From: CBDCFV01 sp965216425
Lineage (GTDB): Bacteria; Chloroflexota; Dehalococcoidia; Lucifugimonadales; UBA3495
Length of the DNA: 64,000 nt
NCBI GenBank assembly: GCA_965216425.1
Contig: CBDCFV010000006.1
Span: forward strand, 930,001-994,000
Reading direction: 5' to 3'
Positions 8,347 to 16,963 of the stretch are shown here, in pieces. The notes beneath the pieces were generated by a model. That model was not told the origin of the DNA and searched no databases. It was given only the letters and a program-made list of their open reading frames with translations. Position 1 is the stretch's first letter. Every line of letters begins with the position of its first letter. A program made the position numbers and the translations under genes.

Positions 8347-9402
8347 TCATGGATAGACGGCACCCGATTCTCCGTCGAACACCAGGCTGGAATCGAACCC
8401 ATCCAACACGGAAGCATCGCCTCCAAGAGCCGGAATGATGATTCTCAGGTTTGTCACCTCCAGTCCCAAGTAACTGTGCAATGGGTCTCCGGGAACGCCG
8501 GGAAGATCATCGTCGCTAAGCTCGTCGATGTACTCTACGCCGGCTTCTGCGGCAATAGTCTCCATCACGTCGCTGGGAAACACCTCCGAACCGAAAACAG
8601 CCGGGACCCCTTCCGTACTTATTTGCTTGATCAGGGCAATCACCTCGCGCGCCGACGGCTCGGAAAAATCCGCCGGCTGAGCCGCTCCGACCACGGTGAA
8701 GTCGTATCGATCGGCGAAGTAAGCCCAAGAGTCGTGGTACGTCAGCAGTTTACGGTTTTCTACCGGGACTCCGACCACCATGGATTTTATGGCCTCGTCC
8801 AACTGCCGGATGCGCTTCTCGAAGGCGGTGTAGTTGGCTGCATAGTAATCGGCGTTGGCAGGGTCCCGGGCCGACAAATTCTGGCTGACGATTTCTGCGT
8901 AGCGAAGGGCTAGAATAGGATCGGGCCACAAGTGAGGATTGGGGTGCCCTCCTTCCTCAGGGAATGAAAAATCGAACCGCCACTCGTCACGGGTAATAGT
9001 TTGGTCGCCCAATTTCACGATTGTCGCGTTCGGTTTCAGGTTGGCCCGCGCCAACTCCAACGTCGGTTCTTCCAAAAAAAGGCCGTTCAAGAAAATCAGG
9101 TCGGCATTGGACAGGGTAGCCGCCACCGAAGGGGCAGGCTCGAAAGTGTGCGAGTTGACCCCTTCGGGCACTACGCCCTGCAAGTCGATACGAGCACCGC
9201 CGATGTTTTCAACAATACTGGTAATGGGCGAAACGGTAGACACCACGTTAAGAGCATTGGTCGATTCCTTCGACTCTGTAAGACCAGGAGTTCCCTCGTT
9301 TGAGCTTGCGCAGCCCAGCGCAGCCGTTATGGCCGCGACCACTGCCAAGGCTATCAGCGCCAGACGCAATTTAAGGCCGTTCTCTCCTTTCGCATGGCGC
9401 AA
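8347..9402 (-). CDS. znuA: Zinc-type solute-binding lipoprotein (ZnuA family)
   Basis: Cluster A-I metal-binding protein. The signal is hydrophobic (LRLALIALAVVAAITAALGC) with a lipobox ending at about Cys31. Likely metal-ligand His residues are in 'GVNSHTFEP', 'NPHLWPDP' and 'LTYHDSWAY', and the acidic fourth ligand region is around 'VFGSEVFPSDVMETIAAEAGVE'. There is only a short His-containing loop (EEGGHPNPH) instead of the long His/Asp loop of many ZnuA proteins. It lies 18 bp after the zur-like gene and upstream of znuC. Confidence 0.9.
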   Translation of the reverse strand: MRHAKGENGLKLRLALIALAVVAAITAALGCASSNEGTPGLTESKESTNALNVVSTVSPITSIVENIGGARIDLQGVVPEGVNSHTFEPAPSVAATLSNADLIFLNGLFLEEPTLELARANLKPNATIVKLGDQTITRDEWRFDFSFPEEGGHPNPHLWPDPILALRYAEIVSQNLSARDPANADYYAANYTAFEKRIRQLDEAIKSMVVGVPVENRKLLTYHDSWAYFADRYDFTVVGAAQPADFSEPSAREVIALIKQISTEGVPAVFGSEVFPSDVMETIAAEAGVEYIDELSDDDLPGVPGDPLHSYLGLEVTNLRIIIPALGGDASVLDGFDSSLVFDGESGAVYP

Positions 9403-9420
9403 CCGGCGCCCAGCTTTGAG

Positions 9421-9855
9421 TTACCCTGATGCGCCTAGCGTGCATTTTGCGCATTTTCCTCTGATCGTAAGATTATCCAAATCTGGGGAAAACCCGAATT
9501 CAAGCGAAAGCCGCTGGCTGAATTCCACCATGTAGTCCGGGCTGAGCGTGTATACGTCGTCGCATCCAGAGCAGACCAAGTGGTGATGTGGGTTATGATG
9601 GTCCATCAACTCAAAGTGCAGCTTGTTTCCGATGACTACTTCGGTCACAACGCCGACCCGCTTCAAGAATTGCAAAGTGCGGTACACGGTGGCCAAGTCA
9701 ACGTAAGGGTGCTGGACCTTTGCCAAGGTCCACACTTCGTCGGCGCCTATGTGACCGGGCCGGCTGGCAACTATATCCAGCACCGAAAGACGCTGCGGCG
9801 TCATCCGATAGCCTTGCTCACGCAGTTGTTCGACGGCTGTTTGGTGGCCGGACAT
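9421..9855 (-). CDS. zur: Fur-family transcriptional regulator, probably Zur
   Basis: A 144-residue metalloregulator. The N-terminal winged helix contains 'RMTPQRLSVLDIVASRPGHIGADEVW' and 'VDLATVYRTLQFL', the DNA-recognition region of Fur proteins. The dimerisation half has the His cluster 'HHNPHHHLVCSGC' and two CxxC pairs (CSGC and CAKC), the structural zinc site. As first gene of the zinc uptake operon it is best read as Zur; PerR or Mur functions are less likely from context. An inverted repeat 25 bp upstream of its start is a candidate autoregulatory site. Confidence 0.88.
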   Translation of the reverse strand: MSGHQTAVEQLREQGYRMTPQRLSVLDIVASRPGHIGADEVWTLAKVQHPYVDLATVYRTLQFLKRVGVVTEVVIGNKLHFELMDHHNPHHHLVCSGCDDVYTLSPDYMVEFSQRLSLEFGFSPDLDNLTIRGKCAKCTLGASG

Positions 9856-9879
9856 TCCCTGACCCCTGACAGCAGGTTA

Positions 9880-9901
9880 TTGCAACTGTTAGCCGTTGCA
9901 A
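9880..9901. promoter_or_regulatory. Candidate Zur operator (inverted repeat)
   Basis: TTGCAAC and GTTGCAA form a perfect 7-bp inverted repeat separated by 8 bases, immediately upstream of the zur start at 9855. The following ATGATAGCATA is AT-rich and could be part of the promoter. The position suits repression of the whole zur-znu operon; the assignment rests on position and symmetry only. Confidence 0.5.
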
Positions 9902-9910
9902 ATGATAGCA

Positions 9911-10856
9911 TATAGTGACGAGGTGTCAATCGCCCGAGCCAACGCCCAACCCGGCCGGATCGACCACCCGCCCGCGGCTGCCTCACCTTAACTTCAGGAA
10001 CCCTCGGCAAATGACCATATACCGTATTAGGTGCATACAGTCACCTGTACGGCTATCCTGATGTATGACCGGTATCCGCATGGATCATCCAGATGTGCTA
10101 CTAAATCTGTCATGGCATGTATATACAAACTCTACTATAGTACATTGCGAACCCATCCAAAGCCGCTTTCAATCCGGCTGAGATTCTCATCGCGTTTCTT
10201 CCAACTTGACAATATCAATCCTTCCCGTTAACTTACCGTATACTCAAACAAGCCCAAATCGGACTCGTTTGAGTTGGAAGGTTGGGAAAACATATGGTGG
10301 AACGCAGTACGAATCACTCTCAAAACGGCTCTCTCTCATCTGGAGGGCTAGTAGCGAATGACGGGGACCGCCCCTCCATCACCCTGCCGCTACCTCCATT
10401 CCTGCGGCGGTTGAACTACTACCTCCCCTGCAACCCTTAGCTGGCCTGAGTACAACCGGATAAACCCTGGCGGGCCAACGCCAGGTGGATGTCTCAGTTC
10501 CGTCCCCTTCCCTGAATCCCCCGAACGCTCACTGGACAGATTTGACCATCGTTGCCTGTCCTCAAAAGCGTTCCACGGAAGGGAACAGCAGCCCCAACCG
10601 CTCCCGTTCCCTGATACATGCGTGCCTGTGTACAAAGACACGCCCGGTATGTAACTTACGCAGCGGGTCAAACGCCCGCTTCAATTTTCGCCGCTGCAAG
10701 CGCGATCGATCTGTGTGAGGTGTGGGTGACCGAGTTTAGACCCGGGATGCAATCGCCTGTGTGGACGTTCCTAGGCACAAATGGGACCGGCCATAAGGTA
10801 GGGCGGATCAACCGGCGTCCAAGTCTCGAGTTCAATCAAACACCAGGAGTTACCAC
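9911..10856. other. Intergenic region with long leader before the betaine methyltransferase genes
   Basis: About 940 bp without a convincing gene; only short overlapping open frames. TTGACA at 10206-10211 with TAACTT at 10229-10234 (17-bp spacing) is a possible promoter. ACTCAAACAAG (10242-10252) pairs with CTCGTTTGAGT (10264-10274), one mismatch, forming a strong hairpin. Further stems are possible, such as GGGAAC/GTTCCC around 10580-10612. If transcribed from here the methyltransferase mRNA would have a leader of about 600 nt. Confidence 0.4.
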
Positions 10857-11627
10857 ATGTACCAACGCAGCGGCACCATGGTGCCAAAGGACCTCTACAA
10901 GGAACAGTACTCACCAGAATTCGCGGGCCGGTGGGACGAATTGATTAACTGGCAGCGGAGAGCGGAGACGGAAAACAACTTCTTTCAAGAGATTCTGAGG
11001 AAACACGGGGCCGAGACAGTATTGGACATTGCCTGCGGCACAGGGTTCCATACGGTTACCCTGAACGCTGACGGATTTGACGTAACCGGCGCGGACGGAG
11101 CCCCCAACATGCTGGCCAAGGCCAAAGAAAACGCCGCGCGGTTTGGCCTGAAGAACGTTCGCTTGGTTGAGGCGGAGTGGACCACCCTTACGAAGTCGTT
11201 CCCAGGAGAGAAGTTCGACGCCATAATCTGCTTGGGCAACGCTTTCACCCATCTGTTCGAGGAGACCGACCGGATCAAGGCCTTGAACGAGATATACGAA
11301 CTTCTGAACGACGATGGCATCGCCGTTATCGACCAGCGGAATTACGACGCCATTCTGGACAACGGCTTCCACAGCAAGCACCAGTCGTATTACTTGGGAG
11401 AGACGGTCAACGTCAGGCCTGAAGAATTGAGCGACGAGGCCGTTAAGCTGCGTTACGAGTACGCCGACGGTGAAGTCCATTTCCTCACCCTATGCCCCAT
11501 CAGGCAGGGTTATGTTACCGACTTGCTGGAGAACGTCGGCTTCAACCAAGTGGACCGGTACGGCGACTTTCAAGCGGAGTACGATTTTTACGGGCCGGAC
11601 TTCGTCATACAAGTAGCAAAGAAGTAA
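10857..11627 (+). CDS. Glycine/sarcosine N-methyltransferase type enzyme
   Basis: Class I SAM methyltransferase of 256 residues with motif VLDIACGTGFH (55-65). The N-terminal 'LYKEQYSPEFAGRWDELINW' region, 'ICLGNAFTHLFEE' and 'VIDQRNYDAILDNGF' are typical of bacterial glycine sarcosine N-methyltransferases, which carry out the first steps glycine to sarcosine to dimethylglycine. AGGAG at 10845-10849 precedes the ATG by 7 bases. The next gene (11916) is a sarcosine/dimethylglycine-type enzyme, so the pair could make glycine betaine from glycine in the cytoplasm with three SAM. The assignment is by recognition of family sequence features and context. Confidence 0.8.
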   Translation: MYQRSGTMVPKDLYKEQYSPEFAGRWDELINWQRRAETENNFFQEILRKHGAETVLDIACGTGFHTVTLNADGFDVTGADGAPNMLAKAKENAARFGLKNVRLVEAEWTTLTKSFPGEKFDAIICLGNAFTHLFEETDRIKALNEIYELLNDDGIAVIDQRNYDAILDNGFHSKHQSYYLGETVNVRPEELSDEAVKLRYEYADGEVHFLTLCPIRQGYVTDLLENVGFNQVDRYGDFQAEYDFYGPDFVIQVAKK

Positions 11628-11915
11628 GCCCCGCCTCCAGTACTACAGCCTCAGATCCATCGATATGGAACTCCGTCCGTGCGCCAGAGTCGCTTCGAAC
11701 CTAAACCAGATCGAAGATGGAATCTACATTCCCGGAGCACTCGGAAACGGCTTTGGCACACTGACCGGGTATCTCACTTGATTACCAGTACCTTTCTTGA
11801 TTGCAGGACGCAACTGCAACGTCGCGAAACCTCGTTCTTGGAAGGTACATTTCAGATTAGCTTTAGTTTAATCGCTGAAAAGAATCGTTCTTTGGAATAC
11901 TTGGAGGGATCCAAA

Positions 11916-12737
11916 ATGACCAGCCAGTTCACTGAGCAAGAAACCGAGTCATACTACGACTCGGAAGACGCCATCTACAGGTCTGTGTGGGACGAAGACG
12001 GCAGTGTCCACTGGGGTTTCTTCGATGAAACCACCGGCCCCGACTTCCTTAGCGCCTGTGAAAAACTGAATAGAATGATGGTCGAAAAAGGCCGCATCGA
12101 CCAAACATCCAAAGTGCTTGACTTGGGATGCGGCAACGGCACCATAGCCATATGGGTGGCCAAGGAAACGGGCGGGAAAGTTACCGGAATCGACCTCAGC
12201 GGAGTCCGGGTTGCCAACGCCCAAGTCAAACGGGCCAGCCTGAGCCTGGAATTGCAGGAACGATTGGCGTTCGAAAAGGCCTCTGCCGCTGACCTGCCCT
12301 TCCCGGATGGCGTGTTCAGCCATGTGTGGAGCCAAGCGGTGATTTACCACGTACCCGACAAGCGTACCGTGCTGAAGGAAGTCTACCGGGTGTTGGCGGA
12401 CGGCGGCATCATGGTATTCGACGACCTTGTCAGGCCCAAGCGGGACATCAGTCCGGAAGCCGAAACCTACGTATATGACCGGCTGCTGTTCGACACCGAA
12501 TTCACCTTGGAGTCCTACCAGCAAGCGCTGAAGGACCAGGGCTTTGAGGTGCTGGAGGCACTGGACCTGTCCCGGCATCTGAAGCAAAGTTACCTTTGCC
12601 TTTCCGAGCGCACTCCGAAGAATGACACTTCAGACGCTGCCGAGCATTATGAGTGGCTTGCCAAGGCCTATCTGGAAACTGCGGCCGCAGTCGACAAGAA
12701 CGAGGTCGGGTGGGCCCTGTTCGTCTGCCGGAAATAA
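11916..12737 (+). CDS. Sarcosine/dimethylglycine N-methyltransferase type enzyme
   Basis: Methyltransferase of 273 residues with motif KVLDLGCGNG (67-76). It is a relative of the protein at 2272-3105: shared 'ESYYDSEDAIYRSVW' start, 'SHVWSQAVIYHVPDK' and the ending 'NEVGWALFVCRK'. The ATG at 11916 is chosen because GGAGGG (11903-11908) lies 7 bases upstream; the frame is open for 79 codons further but without such a site. It follows the glycine/sarcosine-type gene by 290 bp and probably completes betaine synthesis. Confidence 0.78.
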   Translation: MTSQFTEQETESYYDSEDAIYRSVWDEDGSVHWGFFDETTGPDFLSACEKLNRMMVEKGRIDQTSKVLDLGCGNGTIAIWVAKETGGKVTGIDLSGVRVANAQVKRASLSLELQERLAFEKASAADLPFPDGVFSHVWSQAVIYHVPDKRTVLKEVYRVLADGGIMVFDDLVRPKRDISPEAETYVYDRLLFDTEFTLESYQQALKDQGFEVLEALDLSRHLKQSYLCLSERTPKNDTSDAAEHYEWLAKAYLETAAAVDKNEVGWALFVCRK

Positions 12738-12775
12738 CTATCATGTGAACTCCATCCTTTCCGGATAGGGTTGAA

Positions 12776-13423
12776 GTGAGAGCGCTGTTGCAAGAAGAAA
12801 GCCATCGGCGCGTCCAATGGGTGTACTCCTCTACCAGCAACCGGGAGTTGGAGGAGAGGTACGACAAATGGGCATCCGAATACGACAAGGACCTGGCTGA
12901 ACAGTTCCAGTGGAACTCTCCCAGGACGGCAGTGGACTTGTTGGCCAAGCACGTTCCCACTGAAGCTAAGATTCTCGACGCGGGGGCTGGTACCGGACTG
13001 GTGGGCGAATGCTTGGCCCAGTTGGGCTACCGGGACCTGTACGCCATGGACTTGTCCCTGGGTATGCTGGAGGAAGCCCGCCGCAAAGACCTCTACAAGG
13101 ACTTCTACCAGATGACCCTTGGCGAAGAGTTGGGGTTCGAGACCAACTCTTTCGACTCGGTAATCAGCGTGGGAGTGTTTACGACCGGGCACGCCCCGGC
13201 CAACGCCTTCGATGAACTGGCACGAGTCACCAAGCCGGATGGGATCATCGTTTTCAGTCTGCGCGTAGACCTCTACGAAGAAGGCGGGTTCAAGGAATAC
13301 CAAGCGGGCTTGGAAGAAGCTGGCAGGTGGAAGCTGGCTGAACTATCGGACCCGTTCCAACCCCTCCCTAAGGGAGAGCCGGAGGTTATCCATCGTATAT
13401 GGGCTTACCAGGTAACCTCATAG
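12776..13423 (+). CDS. Class I SAM-dependent methyltransferase, METTL27/WBSCR27-like
   Basis: Small methyltransferase of 215 residues with motif KILDAGAGTGLVGE (about 65-78), 'YAMDLSLGMLEEAR' as the SAM ribose-binding acidic strand and 'DSVISVGVFTTGHAP' as the post-motif region. The arrangement 'ELEERYDKWASEYDKDL' near the N-terminus is typical of the METTL27-like group, whose substrate is not generally known. Start is a GTG without a strong ribosome site. It follows the betaine-type genes by 38 bp and may be co-transcribed; no direct sequence link to betaine synthesis is visible. Confidence 0.7.
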   Translation: MRALLQEESHRRVQWVYSSTSNRELEERYDKWASEYDKDLAEQFQWNSPRTAVDLLAKHVPTEAKILDAGAGTGLVGECLAQLGYRDLYAMDLSLGMLEEARRKDLYKDFYQMTLGEELGFETNSFDSVISVGVFTTGHAPANAFDELARVTKPDGIIVFSLRVDLYEEGGFKEYQAGLEEAGRWKLAELSDPFQPLPKGEPEVIHRIWAYQVTS

Positions 13424-13425
13424 GG

Positions 13426-13517
13426 CTAAACTAAAACCAAGGTGGGATTTACAGAATATCTCAACTTGCCTCGGATTTCCCCATGACCATTCGGTTTTCA
13501 GTTTGGCGTTAGTTTAG
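13426..13517. mobile_element. Short inverted-repeat element, degenerate relative of family 1
   Basis: CTAAACTAA (13426-13434) and TTAGTTTAG (13509-13517) form the ends of a 92-bp segment just after a stop codon. The interior 'atatctcaacttgcctcgg' then 'atttcccca' resembles the left half of the family 1 elements. The rest of the gap to 13750 shows no feature. Confidence 0.45.
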
Positions 13518-13749
13518 TCCAGATAGGGACAGCGGCATCAGGCCATAGCTCGTCTGTCATGATGAATCTCATTTGACCCTTCTGGCTTTCATGTGCGACT
13601 GTAGTACCAGGCCCGGGTGCTGACGCCGCGGTTGCGGCGGCAAAGGCTGGTTGCATCCGGGCCGTTCACGATGAACTTCAAACGGCCTGACATGCCGGTC
13701 CACATTGATTTGCGGCCCGGCGTGATCTTCCTATTCCCTACCGGCAGTA

Positions 13750-14299
13750 ATGCGAATTACTACAGACCGTTTGTTGCTCCGGGACTTTTTGGATACCGAC
13801 TGGGCCGAGACGCTGGCCTATCAGCGCGATCCCCTATACCTCCGCTTTTACCCTTGGACCGACCGCACCGAGGCCGAGGTCAAGGACTTCATCCAAGGTT
13901 TCATAAACCAGCAGAACGAGCGGCCCCGGCGTAAATTCCAGCTTGCCATAGTCCTCCGCGAAAGCAGTAAGCTTATAGGCAATTGCGGGATCCGGCTCAA
14001 CCAAGGCAACGACCGGGAGGCCGACATAGGGTTCGAGCTGTCGCCGGAGTTCTGGGGCAGGGGTTTCGCCACCGAAGCCGGAAATGCCATGGTTGAGTTC
14101 GGATTCAGTGAGTCGAAGCTCCATCGTATCTCGTCCTGGTGTATTGCAGACAACGCGGCGTCGGGCCGGGTCCGAAAAGCTGGGTCTCCGCCTCGAAGGG
14201 CGGTTACGTCAGAACGAGCATTTCAAGAGTCGTTGGTGGGACACTCTTCTGTACGGGATGTTCGCCCAAGATTGGAGAGCATCCGGCAACCTGCGGTAA
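13750..14299 (+). pseudogene. GNAT acetyltransferase (RimJ/RimL type) broken by a frameshift
   Basis: The start (TDRLLLRDFLDTDWAETLAYQ) through 'FWGRGFATEAGNAMVEFGFSESKLHRISSWCIADNAAS' is a typical N-acetyltransferase with the acetyl-CoA loop. At about 14173 the frame is lost: the original frame reads into unrelated sequence, while the frame two bases away gives 'EKLGLRLEGRLRQNEHFKSRWWDTLLYG', the expected C-terminus, ending at 14299. A 2-nt deletion in 'GRV-(L)-EKLG' explains it. It is either a pseudogene or an assembly/sequencing error; the substrate would have been an N-terminal or small-molecule amine. Confidence 0.8.
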
Positions 14300-14358
14300 C
14301 CTTCGCATTGTGATAGGCTTGGGTCATTCGATGCTGAGGACGCCGTAAGGAGACAGCC

Positions 14359-15537
14359 ATGGACCTGGTAATTCGAAATGTCAGGCTAATCGATGGGACA
14401 GGGGCCGCTCCGATGCCGGCGGTGAGCTTGGAAGTATCGGGCGGGGTGATAAGCTGGATTGGCGAGGAATCGGTCCGGCCAAAACGGCCGCTGCACCAGG
14501 AGGATATCAACGGGCAAGGCTTGACCCTGATACCCGGGTTAATCGATTGCCACGAGCACTTCACGGGCGACGGCGGCATGGACGTCATGGAACGCCTGCT
14601 GAACGATACTCACGAGGAATTCACGCTGAAAGCCGTGGGCAACTGCCGCCGCGCACTCATGTCGGGGGTTACTTCGGCGAGGGATGTTGGGGCCCGTTAC
14701 GCCATCAACATCGGCATCGCCCGCCAAACTGCCGCCGGGGCGATTCTGGGGCCGCGGATAATAGCCTCCGGAGAGTGGTTCCAGTTCCCGGGGACTTGGC
14801 CCGCCGGGCTGACCCGGAGAACGGAAACACCCGAGGAGCTGCTGGAAGGCATCCGGGATATGATTGAAAAGGGCGCCGGCCTCATCAAGGTAGGCGCCAC
14901 CGGATTCCGCGACGACGGCGAGCAATTTGCCAGCATGAGCCGCGAAGGGTTGGACGTCGCGGTGCGAGCGTCACATGAGGCCGGGTTGAAAATCGCCGCC
15001 CACTGCCACGGGTTCGAAGGCACTCGTTTGGCGGTCGAGGCCGGCATCGACTCCATCGAGCACGGCACCTACGTGGACGAGCCTACGGTACAACTCATGG
15101 CGCAAATGGGCACTTACATGGTGCCCACGATGTCGACATGGGATGCCAGAGCGCGTCTGGCGACGCAGATGGGGTGGTCGCAGGGCCAAATGGCGGAAAT
15201 CCATGATCGCAAGGAAAATTCCATCGCGAGTTTTCAGCGCGCCCTGCGAGCGGGCATCCGCATAGCTACCGGCACCGACGCGGGCGGCTCCCCGGCCCGC
15301 CACGGCTTTGTGGCCCGGGAGATCGAGTTGATGGTAGAAAACGGGATGACTCCCCAGGCCGCGCTGGAAGCGTCCACCCGGATTGCCGCCGACCTTCTGG
15401 GCATCCAGGACCAAGCGGGCACCATCGAGGTCGGGAAGCAAGCTGACATGGTGCTCATAGACGGGGACCCGCTGTCCGACCCGGGAGCTTTCAGAAATAT
15501 CTGGGCCGTATTCCAAAGCGGAAGAAGAATTCGTTAA
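14359..15537 (+). CDS. Metal-dependent amidohydrolase (imidazolonepropionase/prolidase-like)
   Basis: Amidohydrolase-superfamily TIM barrel, 392 residues, probably cytoplasmic. Metal ligands visible in order: HxH (His65 and His67 in LIDCHEHF), the lysine region 'AGLIKVGATG', His in 'AAHCHG', His in 'IEHGTY' and the Asp in 'ATGTDAGG'. The composite beta-sandwich is formed by the N-terminal 'IRNVRLIDGTG' and the C-terminal 'GTIEVGKQADMVLIDGDPL'. It resembles the Sgx/Xaa-Pro dipeptidase-like group. An amidase gene starts 11 bp downstream, suggesting joint amide or peptide breakdown. Confidence 0.85.
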   Translation: MDLVIRNVRLIDGTGAAPMPAVSLEVSGGVISWIGEESVRPKRPLHQEDINGQGLTLIPGLIDCHEHFTGDGGMDVMERLLNDTHEEFTLKAVGNCRRALMSGVTSARDVGARYAINIGIARQTAAGAILGPRIIASGEWFQFPGTWPAGLTRRTETPEELLEGIRDMIEKGAGLIKVGATGFRDDGEQFASMSREGLDVAVRASHEAGLKIAAHCHGFEGTRLAVEAGIDSIEHGTYVDEPTVQLMAQMGTYMVPTMSTWDARARLATQMGWSQGQMAEIHDRKENSIASFQRALRAGIRIATGTDAGGSPARHGFVAREIELMVENGMTPQAALEASTRIAADLLGIQDQAGTIEVGKQADMVLIDGDPLSDPGAFRNIWAVFQSGRRIR

Positions 15538-15547
15538 GGACTCGTCA

Positions 15548-16963
15548 ATGAACAAGCAAGACATACCCTTCCTTACGGCAGCCGCTCTTTCCAAGCTGAT
15601 TGAGACCGGCGACGTCTCGCCGGTGGAGGCGACGGAGGCCTACCTTGACCGCATCGAGCAGGTTGACGGCAAGCTGAATTCCTACATAACTGTGTTGCGG
15701 GATGGAGCGTTGCAAGAAGCCCGCCAAGCCGAAGAGGACATAAGGGCGGGCCGTTACCTCGGGCCGCTCCACGGCGTGCCCGTCGCCGTCAAGGACCAGT
15801 GTTATACGAAAGGAGTGCGCACCACCGGCGGGTCAACCATTCTTTGGGACTTCGTTCCCGATGAGGACGCCACGGTGGTATCGGGCCTGAAGAACGCGGG
15901 CGCAGTGCTGCTGGGGAAGCTGAACCTGAGCGAGTTTGCGTTGGGTGACAGTTTCTACCATCCCGGCGGAACTCCCCACAATCCTTGGGACCTCACCAGA
16001 AACCCTGGCATCTCGTCCAGCGGCTCTGCCGCAGCCACTGCGGCATTCCTGTGCGCCGCTTCCTTGGGGGAAGACACGGGCGGCTCCATCCGTATCCCGG
16101 CAGCTTGGAGCGGGCTGGTCGGGTTGAGGCCTACCTGGGGCTTGGTGAGCAGGTACGGTGTCCTTCCCGCCTGCTGGTCGATGGACACGGTGGGGCCCAT
16201 TACCCGGACAGTGGAGGATTGTGCCATCACCCTGCAAGCAATCGCGGGGTACGATCCCAAGGACGCCTATTCCCACAACGCTCCCGTGCCCGACTACCGC
16301 GCTGCCCTCGACGGCGGCGTCACCAACCTCAGGGTTGGTGTGATCAAAGAGAAGATGTACGGTGACGACGTTGACTCGGAAGTACGGGACGCCGTAATCA
16401 CCTCGGTTGGAGCGTTGGGCGAGCTAGGGGCGTCGGTAGAGGAAGTATCCCTCCCCTTGATCGAAGCGGGCGGCGTGGCCTCCAAGGGGCTGACCGACAT
16501 GGAGGCTGCTGCGGTCCACTACGAAAACCTGAAAAGCCGCCCCGGCGACTACGACTACAACTCCAGGGTGAGGCTTCTGACCGCTATCCTTACGCCCGCC
16601 CAGATGTATAGCAAGGCGCAAAAGATTCGCGAGTTGCTTAGACGGCAGGTCCTGGAGCTGCTGGAAAGCGTGGACGTGCTGGTCTTGCCCTCATCGCCCG
16701 GTCCCGCCCCCAAGATAGCCGACGCGCCGGGCATCAGGAGCCAAGCAGACGCCCAGAGAGGCATATCCGGCGTCAGGAGCTTCACGGGCCCCTTCAACCT
16801 GGCCGGAGTCCCAGCCATATCGGTCCCCTGCGGATTCACGTCCGAAGACCTCCCGATATCCCTCCAAATCGCCGGCCGCCCCTTTGATGACGCCACTGTC
16901 ATGAAAGTGGCCCACGCCTACGAACAGAGCACCACATGGCATCTGCGCAGGCCGCCGATTTAG
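15548..16963 (+). CDS. Amidase-signature hydrolase
   Basis: Amidase of 471 residues, of the GatA/AtzF-type signature family. The catalytic triad can be placed: Lys82 in 'VAVKDQ', the cis-Ser in 'GISSSGSAAAT' (about 156-160) and nucleophile Ser180 in 'GEDTGGSIRIPA'. It hydrolyses a C-N amide bond of an unidentified substrate. No gatB or gatC gene is near, so a role in tRNA amidation is unlikely. It is in close tandem with the amidohydrolase upstream. Confidence 0.88.
   Translation: MNKQDIPFLTAAALSKLIETGDVSPVEATEAYLDRIEQVDGKLNSYITVLRDGALQEARQAEEDIRAGRYLGPLHGVPVAVKDQCYTKGVRTTGGSTILWDFVPDEDATVVSGLKNAGAVLLGKLNLSEFALGDSFYHPGGTPHNPWDLTRNPGISSSGSAAATAAFLCAASLGEDTGGSIRIPAAWSGLVGLRPTWGLVSRYGVLPACWSMDTVGPITRTVEDCAITLQAIAGYDPKDAYSHNAPVPDYRAALDGGVTNLRVGVIKEKMYGDDVDSEVRDAVITSVGALGELGASVEEVSLPLIEAGGVASKGLTDMEAAAVHYENLKSRPGDYDYNSRVRLLTAILTPAQMYSKAQKIRELLRRQVLELLESVDVLVLPSSPGPAPKIADAPGIRSQADAQRGISGVRSFTGPFNLAGVPAISVPCGFTSEDLPISLQIAGRPFDDATVMKVAHAYEQSTTWHLRRPPI

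Noticed and set aside
8380..8420. tRNA-like TTCGATTC segment on the minus strand
   Set aside because: It lies inside znuA coding sequence and no cloverleaf can be built around it.
10321..10480. Possible c-di-AMP or glycine riboswitch before the methyltransferase gene
   Set aside because: Some fragments resemble such elements, but I could not match the conserved cores on either strand, so I only report a structured leader candidate.
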